Origin: Gymnorhina tibicen | Lineage: Eukaryota; Chordata; Aves; Passeriformes; Artamidae | DNA: 64,000 nt | Reading direction: 5' to 3' | Assembly: GCA_013399875.1 (NCBI GenBank) | Contig: VXAZ01010513.1 | Location: 361,216 to 425,215, forward strand | In this document: piece by piece, positions 1 through 10,790 of the stretch | Position numbering within the stretch: the stretch's first letter is position 1 | Layout: each line of letters begins with the position of its first letter | Notes under the pieces: model-generated | The model's database searches: none | Seen by the model: the letters and a program-made list of their open reading frames with translations, nothing else | Told to the model about the DNA's origin: nothing | Translations under genes and position numbers: made by a program

Positions 1-270
1 AAAAGCCTCCAAAGGGCTCCACCTAAGATGCACCCTGGGTCACAGCTTTTTCACACTTTTATAAGTTTGGTCCATTTCCATATCAGGGTTAATTCTCCAA
101 TTATAATTTCAAGTAATGATGTAATTACCCCAAGTTTGCTCTCCTTGTCCAGAGGCTCAGTTTACATATTTCAGGGCTTGGGACAACAAGGTGTCCTTGA
201 GTTCAGGCCCAGAGAGGGTTTGCTACGTCTAACCAAAACGTGAGAACAGTAGCTAACAGGCTACATGAAG
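1..270 (-). mobile_element. Possible LTR edge, cut by window start
   Basis: Read on the minus strand, this stretch looks like the promoter part of an old endogenous retroviral LTR. A TATA box (CTTATAAAAG, plus positions 56-65) is followed about 30 bases later by a GC-richer segment containing GGGTGCAT and GGTGGAGCCC, as is usual around the U3/R boundary of several bird LTRs. The rest of the element would lie left of the window. The inner border near 270 is a guess because no clear TG end or target duplication is visible. No retroviral gene is present. The family assignment rests on memory of similar bird LTRs, so it is tentative. It could instead be ordinary sequence with a chance TATA motif. 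Confidence 0.4.
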
Positions 271-3200
271 TTTCAGAGTTATATACTAGGCAATACAGGA
301 TCTGAAAAATATAAAAGCTAAAACCTAAGGCATCAGCACTGCTTAGCATTCCTCACCAGTGACCTGGGCAATAGGACTTCCAGCTCAGAAAGTTCACAAA
401 CTCTACCAGTGATTTGAAGGCTGCAGGTCAAAGCCGCCCTGTAGCAGGACCTTGACAACCTGGAGGTGTGAGTGGCTGACCTCCACAAGTCCCTACCACC
501 CTAAAGTAGTCTCTGACCCTTTTCCACAACGGGAAACAGATTTCCAAAAGTGTGGTTCTGTGAAATGAGAGCAAGAACCACCTCACATAACTGAGATGAG
601 ATTGGTTTGCTTCTGAAGTGCTGCATTTGGCTAAGTGGCGATCTAACTGTACTGGGGGGATCATGAAGGTAGCTAACAGAAAAAAGTTACAATGTAAAAT
701 GTAGTATTTCTGCATGTGTTCTCTTAACTTATTTGATAAAGAAAAACATCTCAAAGTCCATGTATATAGCCAGGATACAAAAAGAAACCTAGGTCCCCAT
801 TTCTACAGATGTTGTTGGAAGGAACTGCTTAAGAGAAAAATCAATCTTGCAACATTTATGGACACAGTTGACATAAAAAGTGCCTTAAATCAACCAGTGA
901 GGTTTTTTTCCTAATATTTCAACCCTTTATTGAAACCCTAGTCATATTAAATTATTTCCAGAAGATGTAATTCAAGAATGATCTGACCAATTTTGAAATA
1001 TGTTTTATTTTAAATGCTATGACTAGATCATACTTAGATGCTCATAAATTATGTTATTTTGAAAGGGGAACATAAAACAGCAAAAGGTGCCTAATAAAAA
1101 GATTATGGTGTCTTGCAAATGAATAGTTGGGTACTTAATGTCAGGATGTAGAATGTAGAAAGTATGATGTTGAAAGTATTGACTATTCATTGAAATTGAT
1201 GCTCATGGCCAAGTGGGTATTATTAAACTTCAGAAAACAATCTTTATAGTTTTTGAAACAGTCTGATCCTGAAGGATCATAACATCTTGGTGATTAAATG
1301 AAAATGAGATAGTAGCTATATAATGACAAGCACTATCAAATTAACTTCTAAAAGAAATTCACTAAATGCTTAATACTAACACTGGGCTGAGAGAAATGCA
1401 GCTGCAAAGAATTTCATTTAAATGGCAGTGCTCAAACTTTAATTTGATTTTAATGGAAAATTTATGAAAGACTAGATGGGATGATCACTATCATTCTTTT
1501 ATTAGTATAACCAAGGGGCTTAATTTTCCTTAGCTCTTTAATTGTTCTTTCATCTTCTCCAATTCCATGCTCTGCTTCCTAAGAACATGTGTTTATCGAA
1601 ATATATTTAAATGTAAGCTGGATATAGGCTTCTAAAACGTACAATTTTGTTTTCAAATTAAAACCCCCCTCATTTTTACATGAAAGGAACAAATCTATTT
1701 CTCAGTGGTTATGATCAAATGTTATTACCCCACTAGAAGGATGTATGCCAATTCTACCAAGAGGGTTATTTGTATTTTGAAGTTATGTCTGTTGTCTAGG
1801 ATGTGGGGAATTGGCCACTGGCAACCAGTCAGAACCATTTAAGGGAAGTATTTGCTCATCGGTTTCAAACTTGGAAATTGTGGGTTTTGAAGATCTCATT
1901 CATTGATTTTGTTACTGATGACTCAAGACTCACCAAAACTTTTTATTCCCACATTTACTGAATTGTGCATTGTACCCCTTTCTTAATGACTGTGTCAGAT
2001 TTCAGGGAGATGTCTGTGTGAAGTGCTCTAGACACTATTTTTCCATGCTTAAAAAAGGTAGAAACTAAAAAAGGCATTTTTTTTCACTGATGTAAAAAAA
2101 AAAAAAACGTATGAGAGAAACCAGATACTTGGCATGAGCAATTTGTGGAAATGTGAAGAACAATATAAGACACAGAGCTGTGTTGACTACAGTTAAACAG
2201 TAAAGCTTAGCCAGCTCAAAGGCGAATTGCAGTAGCTCCCATTCAGCCTGGGACTGCAAAATGTCAGGCGTAGCATGGGATTCCTGTGAAGTGGATGTGT
2301 TTGCCTGAACTGAGAAATGTGGAAAGGACTTTCTGTTAACGTAATTAAGCAGCTTTAAAAAACACAACTGGGACACTTTACAGCACATAAGTAGCTGAAG
2401 CATAGGTTTTCCTCTCTCCATTAATACTAGATGACATAGCAGGTGTTCCCCACTTCATATGCTTTGAATGTGCAGAAATCCTCCTTACTGAAAAGGTTTG
2501 AGTTCTCTCACGCTCCTCCAGAGCTGGCCATAGTCCTTGCTTCCTTAAAATAAACCCAGCTAGGTAGGGTTGATATGTGCTTTGTGACGAGCTTGCGTTC
2601 TTATGAGAGGGAGAACTGTATTCTTTTGTAGTGACTTGGACTGTGTCAGTACACTGCATAAATTATGGAGCGTGTAATGCTTTGCTTTCTTCTTGTACTT
2701 TTGTATTTCTTCTGACACCTCTGCCTTCAACAGTCTGCCTTTTCTAGAAGACTAACCACACTTATGTCACAAAATGCTTGTTCACAGCATATAGTAGATT
2801 TCTGCTAAAGAAAAATGTTCAAAGAACAAATAATGTCCCAAATCAGAGAACAATTCATGAGTTTCAGTAGCATAGACAATGAAACTTTTAAGAAAAAAGT
2901 TTTAGAAAAGTATATTTCTTTTAGGAAAAATACCTGCTGAAAAGTCCTCTGAAATTACTGTTTAATGCAGTTCTACACTTAGATACATTTCGTCTATGAA
3001 GTGGCAGACATAACTATGCCAGTGAATAAGGAGAATGACTGCTATAATATACGTTTCCCTGGTAACTAAATTGTAATTATTCCTAGAAATGAATTTATAG
3101 GCCTTAGATAAGCAATATTCAGAGTATTTGCTACAGTTCTACCGTAGCCTAAATATAGATAATGCAGTAAAATTGGATTTAGCTGGATTTTGTTCACATC

Positions 3201-6054
3201 CCTTAGGTATGAACAAAAATGGGTGCAGTTGCATCTAACTGTAAAAATCCTTGCTCTGAATGTAGCTATCTGGAAGCAGTGTCAGCTCATATCCTAGAAG
3301 AAAGAAGGAGAGTTGAGTGTATGATGTGGGGCAGAAAACTGAACGTGGACTTGTGGAAATGACTCACAACTCACAGAATTGAGACCCTTTAGCTGTAGTT
3401 ATAAAATCTGCCATTTGAACTTTTGTGTGAAATTTACACTCCAGCTACCAATAAATCAGTCTGCATCTCCATCTTCTTCCAAATAACCTTCGATGAGGTC
3501 ATCCAAAAAGAGATAAACAACAATGTTTCATGGAAGTATGTGCCTCTGTTGTTGCAGTGGGAATTACAAAATGAGGCATTTCTGAAAGATAACTTGAATG
3601 TGGTATTTCTTTTTTATTTTCCAATAAATGATGACTTGGAAGAAGACTTCTCAGCAGAAGCCAAAAATGAAGAGCAAATTATATTTTTTCTTTATGTAAT
3701 ATACATGCTGGTTATGGGAGGACTTGGAGTTTTTAAAAGAACTTTTGCAATATCATACTGTAAAGTTTGAGAGACCATTAAGCAAATTGGAAATCTTACA
3801 CATGGAGGAAATATTATGTTCAAGGCTTCAGTGCTTGCTATGATTAGAGTGCTCTTTGTGGGAGATTTGTTAATATTTCTTCATCCTGGACACCTGCCAA
3901 GCTTAAGGCTTTAATGCTCTGAGACTGAGTCACGAAAGTGGGGACTGACTGCTCAGAGCTTCTTGACTTGCCAGGAGGTGGGTGTGGGAGGTAGTATGCA
4001 AGTAAGAAAGAAGAGGGGCATGAAAAATAATCTTGACACTCTGTGATAATCTTTTGTTTAGAAGAAATAAACCCATGGCTTCAAGTTTTTTATCTATTTT
4101 CTGAACTTGCCAAAAAACCTGAGATTTTAGAGACGTGATCTCTTTTTTTGTTTCAGAAAGAATGTCTATGTTTTTGGTGAAAAAAAGAAAGGGCTAGAAA
4201 AGCAAGGATTAACACGTGACTGAATATAGATAACTAAATACAGCGTCTGTCCATGATAATTATCAAGTGAAATGAATAATTTTGACACAGAAAATAATTT
4301 CTCTTAACTTCTTTCATTTGCTAACCACTAGAAATCTCTAGTGGATCTCTGCAAAAACTGATTTAATCTTGCTGAAAATAGACTATATTTTCTGGATCAT
4401 GTTTTATGGATCCGGACAGTACAGCCCCTGAGTCTCTTTGAAGCATATGCTCAAAATCATTAGACAAACAGAAATTGCACAGATAAAAAGAAATAAGAGC
4501 ATTTGTGAGCTTCTTTAGCCAAATTAGATTACTGTAATTAAGAATTCAACCTTCCTTAGAATAAAGGAAGGGGCTAATATGCAAAGCTCAAACACTTTTG
4601 GAGGGACAAATGGTAATTTGTGAGTTCGGAAAAAGCTGCTGGAAATTGATATGGCTGCAGGGTTACACACAGAGCACTGGATCCTGAAGTCATTCAAGCA
4701 GAGACAAATGTCTGGAATACATCCATCTCTTGTATGTTAACATTCACAAAGCCTGACTAGTGCAGGCTTCACAAATACTGGTTTTCAGCTGGGAAATGAG
4801 GACTTAAGCCTGGGGAGATACTTCATCAGCCTCACATAATAGAACTTAACACATCTGTGCTTCAAGTGGACTGAGGACAAAGAAGCGCAGGTTAGTCTAA
4901 ATTGCTCTCGGTGCTGGGCTTGCCTTTGCCCTGGTATACGCTGCCCATGTTTATTCTTTAGCCGTTTTGTCTTGCTCAGGAATTACAGTGGAGAGCACAA
5001 TCTAATGATCCCTTAGTGAAACCTCTCCGACCTTCGTGTCCCACGCATGCTTGTGTCTGATGTACCACAACCACACGAGGGTCATGTAGTTCAAACATAG
5101 GTCTGGGAAGCTTGAACAGATTCAACTAACTATCAGGACTGCATGCATATTGACCTGTGAATTTTTTGTGTTTAGTTCCGTGTTTAGATTCAGAGGTGGA
5201 TGTATGTAACTGTGTAGGATGGGTTTGATTTATGCCTGTGGATTATCTGTGAAAAGTTAGAAGGTAGTGACCCAGGAAAAAGAGATTATGTGTGTAAATA
5301 GACATAAAAGGCTCCCTGTGATCTCTCATGGAGCAAATAATAAACTTTGGGAAGAAATGGGACCATTAACATTATATATGTTTACATCCTCCAGAAAGCA
5401 GACTGTAGATCTAGTCCATTACCACATCTACTCCACAAATAAATTTTGGTCTATAAATAAATACCTGGTATATAAAGGCATGACAACTAATAGGAATAAG
5501 GAAAATAGCTTTTCCCTTCAGTGGAGAGAGGGAAAATAGCTTTGTATGTCCAGGAAGAGCCAAGGAATGAGCTCAAGAACTAGATCCTAGACCATCAGTT
5601 AGCTGTTAATTTGCTTTCTGACAGCCCCAACCACCTCTCTCCTAGACAGCACCTAAACATGTTTGATGTCGTAGTCCACCACAGACACTGATCCCAACCA
5701 CTGATATGAGTGAAATTGCAACAAAGTTAACCTCCTTTATCCTAGTCAGTCTTCCACTTTTACCCCCAAAGCTTGTGACCATCAAACATGTCCTCTTGCT
5801 GGAGACAGGGCATGCAGAACACTGACCACAGCCCTCTAATTTCAGAGATTTTAGATGGAGAAAAGAAAAAATTATAATTGTCTCTTAAGAAGTCACAGTC
5901 CCAGCAGAGCCGTGAGCACAGTGCTGTAACACAATGTGCCTGTTAAGCCATACTACAAGACCTCACCAGCCACAGCAGTCTCTCCCTACCAGCTTTTGCC
6001 TCTGCCAGCCACCTTCTGGAAATGTTTTTGTGCTTCTTTAGTTCCAGATGACAA
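271..6054. other. AT-rich non-coding stretch, no gene seen
   Basis: I see no exon, RNA gene or recognisable transposon here. Open frames are short, for example 115 codons at 3423-3770 with no familiar motif. The only simple sequence of note is a 13-A run near 2095-2107. The composition is that of intron or intergenic bird DNA. Confidence 0.6.
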
Positions 6055-6534
6055 ATGGCAAAGCACAGATGGAATACTGGACTAGCTCTTGGACTTGCTG
6101 TGGTGATTACCTCTCCAGTTGCTGAGGGTACAGAAGTGGCTTTGCCACTGATGAAACTCTTGGGTCCTGACACCAGTTACCGCTGCTCTTCTTGTCATTG
6201 CATTATCCACAGACCACTTGCACAGAAAGTAAACCCCTGGGGAGTTTTTAACCGAGGATACGGCAGGATAGATTGGTGCTCTTCTCTGCTGATTGGAAGT
6301 TTCCAGAGCCCATCTCTGCTGGCTGCCTGCCTTCCCAGGTGTTTTGCACTTGAAGGAGGAAAAAGACTCCAAAGAAACCCCTCAAAGTCCAACAGTTATC
6401 ATAATCCTTTTAATACTCCTGAATTTGAGTGTTATGTCCTCTCCCTGCCTGCCTGCCTGCCAGCCACTATAAAAAACTCCCAACTATTTGTAATCCAGAC
6501 ATTATTTCCTGTTGGGCCAAGAGTTTCAAGATAG
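6055..6534 (+). other. Unrecognised 159-codon ATG open frame
   Basis: An ATG at 6055 opens 159 codons. A pyrimidine-rich run ending in AG (TTTTTGTGCTTCTTTAG, 6025-6041) precedes it and would serve as a splice acceptor. The first 25 residues include a hydrophobic stretch (LALGLAVVI), but no domain, repeat or family signature follows. The last third covers a short CCTG repeat (about 6441-6462), which gives low-complexity LPACLPA. Overlapping frames on the other strand are also open, so the stretch is simply poor in stop codons. Most likely this is chance. A lineage-specific exon is possible but unsupported. Confidence 0.1.
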
Positions 6535-6949
6535 CCTGACATGAGGCTCAGTAGCAATAAAGAAAGTTATGGAAGGTTATGGGGTATTTCAGAGGAGAGG
6601 AAGGGCAGTGATGTTCACATATGTTATTGATTTAATTTTATTTATGAATTGTGGAGAATCAAATAACAATAGATCAGAAACAACTTGCTAGTTGAAGAGA
6701 AAATTGTATTTACCTAACCATCTGTTTCTATATTGCTCCAAGAGACTTACAGAGTGAATCTGGAGGAATCTGTTCTTCTGTGAAGCAATGCAAGAATTCA
6801 GTCTTTTCCATCAGAGACAGAAGAATTGGGGACATACTGTTTCTGTCTCTTCTGGTGTTAATCTGCCAGCCTTTACCCCAAGGTAAAGTCTCATTTTTCT
6901 CATTTAATTTTTGGAGACTTTGCAGTTGAAATGCTGCATTGCCCCTGTC

Positions 6950-6963
6950 TGAGTCACATGTGA
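6950..6963. promoter_or_regulatory. Overlapping AP-1 and M-box motifs
   Basis: TGAGTCA (6950-6956) is a perfect AP-1 core. It overlaps TCACATGTGA (6954-6963), a perfect 10-base palindromic E-box of the MITF/TFE type. The motifs are exact. Whether they act as an enhancer is unknown, and both occur by chance in large genomes. Confidence 0.2.
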
Positions 6964-9830
6964 TTGCAGCTGCTCAGCATATATATGCATGAATTCACTC
7001 AATTTCAGTAGGGAATTTTTAAGATGAACCCTGCATATTATATATTAAAAAACAAAAAACCAAGTCAAACCAAAACAAAAAAGCCCCCCAAAAACCACAG
7101 AAAGAGGCAAAGGAGGGGAAGGGAATGGAGAGAGAAGACCTAAAATATCGCCTGAATGCCATTATAAGATGAAAGTCTATTTGAAGGTTCTATAGACAAT
7201 AATGAGGATGTTTATTTCCACTGCACCTTTTACATTTTAATCTAAATAAACATTGCCCTAGAGCAGGAAAGGAAATGATTCTTCCTTTTGATGATCCCTG
7301 AGGTAAATCTTTCAGTATGTTGCCCAACTCTATTTCTTTTGTTGTTGTGGGTTTTTGTATACATGTTTCCAAGGCAAATATTTCTACTTCTCAGGTTGAG
7401 GCTTTTGATTTGTTTATTGTGTGACAGTGTCCCAGGCTGGAGAGCATCCATCAGCACTAGGACAAGGGCATTTCAAAGGAATTTTTTTTCCACTGTAGAA
7501 AATGAGGACTCAAATGTTGCATTTTGCAGTTAATTTTTGAATGAGATAAAACCTTTACTTTTAGGAATATGAAGAGCAGAAAAGATGCTAATATATGCAT
7601 GTAAATGTGTGTGCATATGTATGTAAACAGGCACATTATATATGTATCCATCTATACTAATGTAAAGGCCTACTCCTCCTTTCATATGATCAAAGAAATT
7701 CCCACATGGGTTTTATATAACATGACAGGGGCACTGTTACAGCAGCCTAAAATAAACATTGAGGCCTTCACTGAAGTGTTTAAGCATCTGAGAAGCCTAT
7801 TGAATTCATGGGGCTTCTTCACAAACTTAGAGTCTGGCATGTGTGTAAATACTTCACTGTAGCAGGGTCACAGGACCTCACTTCAGCTCTTATAAAAATC
7901 AGTGGGAAACTTCCTTTTGATGTTAAAAGCAGTTGGATGTGTTCGCAGTGTGTATTTTTTATGCTAGTGTGGAGTGAGCCAGCCATATTGCAGGAACATT
8001 TGGTACACGTTAAACGTCTTGGGGTTTGTGAGAAGCAGCAACCTTACACCAGCAACGTTTATCCAGATTGATTAAAAGATGTTAATAAAAAGGCATTCCC
8101 ATACTGGCAGAAGGCAGTGAGAGCCTTCCAGAAAAGGCAGCATGGAATGAGCTGTGGCTAGGGAGACATCAGTGGTGGCAGAAGGGTGTGGTGGGAGCCC
8201 ACAAGGATGACTGAAGGTGATAAGCTCATTCCTTGGACGTAACGGGGAGACAGCTGTGTTGTCACACCCCATGTACACCTGGGAGTGTGGGGGTAAGTCC
8301 TGCTACAAGGAACTGACCCCAGCTGGGGAGGAAGAGCAACATCCATCCATCTCAGAGACTGGAACTTGGCACCCAGGCAGGTCCAAATTTCTGGAGAAGA
8401 AACCACATGCTGTGAGCTGTGCAGCATAACAGCAAATGAAAAACTATCCCTGCTTTCACACCAAGCCTGCTGAAAAGGCTGTGTCTACAATTGTGTTAAA
8501 TTATCTCAAGCAGACTATTATAGTCTGAATTTCCCTTGCTTCAGATTTGAAGGGCACTGGCTGAGAAGATGCAAAGAGGAGAATGCAGAGAGGCACTCCT
8601 GGGAGATACACTGCGTGTGTCTTTCTAATAAGTGCTCAGGGAGCTGAATGGGACCTAGAAAACCGAGGTATTACAATGCCAGCTCACACTCAATTGTTCC
8701 TGGAATGCTGCTTCTAGGTATTTCTTCGGCAAGAAAATTTGCAGAAAACCTGGAGAGGGCAATGCACTTGTAATGGATATAGTTTGGTAAAAAAGGAAAA
8801 AAAATCACAGGTAAATAACTCTACAGGGACACCTAATTACTTGTGGCATTTGAAGGAAATGGATTGCAAAGAGTCCCAGATGAGTAATCTAAGGAGATAA
8901 AAGGAGGTAATTAGGAATTGGAACTGCTTGCATATTTTCAGAATTTCAATATGGGGAAATGAAAAGATGAAAAATCATTCTATTTTGACCTGTTCTCTTG
9001 GCAAGGACAAATGTAACAGAGGAGAATATTTAAGCTGGCTGATATAGAGAAAGTCTGTTCTGAGGAGATCGATCATAAGACATTTAATAGAAATAAATGG
9101 CAAACATTTCACTCTATTGCATTCAAAGTAAGACTCAGAAAAACTGAAAAATGGAATGTAGGGGTAGGCCAGAGAAACAAACCAAAAAATTTAGAGACTG
9201 CTTGATATACATATTTGATTAAGGAATCAATTAGGTTTCTGTGCATTCATTTATATAAATTCTAGGTATCTTTCCCTTTATATATGCTGGTTAGTACAAT
9301 CAGGCTTTTTTTTATTTGTCTCCCCAGGCTGAAATTCAGCCTTAGTTAATACTTGACTCTCAGGTGTGTACAGCACTCCTTTGGGCTGAGTATTTCCATC
9401 TTCTTATCCTATATGATCACAGTTCCTGTTAAGAGAACATCTGCCTACTCTTCCTCTGATAAATAAAACACCCTTTTCTACTGTCCTTTCATATAGGAAA
9501 ATGGTCTTTGTCTTTCATCCTGCCTTTTCTGTAATCTCTGCCTTCTTGTATTTCAGCTGTTTCTCAGTGCTTTATGACAGCCTAGCTCTGACTGGCATAA
9601 AACTGAGAGTTAGTTTCCTCAACAATCTTCCTAAACGTTTTGCTTCAAAAGATACAGTAACATATAATTTGATTCCTTTATTGTTCAAGGCTCAAAATTT
9701 TTGCCTGAATAAGGGTGGAACATAGGAAGGTCAAAAGACAAATGGATATTGCTCACTGGGCAATTTTTTAAACCAGAAAACCTGACCCAAAGGTAGCCCT
9801 TGCCAAAATCACAGGAAGACTTGGCAGCAA

Positions 9831-9871
9831 TGACATCCTCTCCCTGCCTGTGTGACATCCTCTCCCAGCCT
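9831..9871. repeat. Short tandem duplication, 22-base period
   Basis: TGACATCCTCTCCC occurs at 9831-9844 and again at 9853-9866. In both copies the next five bases are NGCCT. This is a local duplication, probably from replication slippage, with no evident function. Confidence 0.7.
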
Positions 9872-10395
9872 CTTCCATCTATCATTGACATGGACCCACA
9901 ACACCCACAGTCAGCATCTATCTTTTGCACCCATCTACTGCTGCTTCTTACTTGTTCCTGCCTACAGCTCAGGAGTCATTTTCATTTCTATTTCTAATTA
10001 TTTCAAGTTTCAGTTAGGTTAGCTGGGACAGTACGAGGTATCTGGTAGACTGACAGCCTCAGGTGGTGATATTGTGCAATGTTAGCTTAATTGCCTTGAT
10101 ATAATTATGCTGTTTATTTTGTCACTCAACTAGAAAGGATATGCTGTTTGAAGTTTATATATTTGGCTGATAAGTGGAAAGATAAATGTAATAATATTGC
10201 CAACTAGAGAGGGTAATCTAAAACTGCATTGACTAGAGGACAGCTAGGTTACATAATTGTGCTGACTGGGAGGAGGAGTCAACTCTTCATAGATATGCTG
10301 AAGTGAGGAGGGCTGGTTTCACTTTGAGAGAGGCTGAGCTGGTTTTACCATCCTTTCTCTCCTGAGTGCAGATGTTACGGGTTCACATAAATGTC

Positions 10396-10790
10396 TGTCC
10401 TGGTTCCGGCCAGGATTGGGTTAGTTTTTGCAGTAGCCAGGAGGGGACATGGCCAGGACCTGGAGGTTATTCTGTGTCACCTCATGTCATTTTCTGGGGA
10501 TGGGGTCCCTTCTGGTTGAGTAAGCGTGGCATGAAGACCACAGTCGGGTAGAGCCAGTTCCCTCTGATACTGATATTATTGCTGTTACTGTTTGTTTTTC
10601 TTATTCCATTGCTCTTTCCAGTAAATTGCTCTTATCTCAATCCGTGATCTTTACCCTTTGTGCCTCCAATTCTCTTCTCCGTCCTGCCGCAGGGGGACTG
10701 AAAGGGGGGAGTGAGCGAGCGAGGGATGCGTGGTTTGGAGTGCTTCAGTAGGAACACTGAAATGGGGAATACCATTCCTAAATCACGACA
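10396..10790 (+). mobile_element. Solo LTR of an avian endogenous retrovirus
   Basis: The segment begins TGTCCTGGTT and ends AATCACGACA, so it has the TG...CA ends of an LTR. It has the layout of a family widespread in bird genomes: a 5' GGATTGGGTTAGTTTT-like block, a T-rich stretch, then TTATCTCAATCC, and finally GAGTGAGCGAGCG near the 3' end. At 395 bases it is shorter than I expect for the family, because the middle part that would carry the TATA box and transcription start is mostly missing. The expected polyadenylation hexamer appears changed (GTAAAT at about 10621). No second LTR or internal genes flank it, so it is a solo LTR left by recombination. The 5-6 flanking bases do not match as a target duplication, which suggests age or rearrangement. 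Confidence 0.8.

Larger units (their letters stand above)
6535..10395. other. Non-coding stretch with minor simple repeats
   Basis: No gene or transposon is recognised. It holds an A/C-rich stretch at about 7050-7110, an AP-1 motif overlapping an M-box palindrome at 6950-6963, and an imperfect 22-base tandem duplication at 9831-9866. The short frames at 7200-8430 show no family resemblance. Confidence 0.55.
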
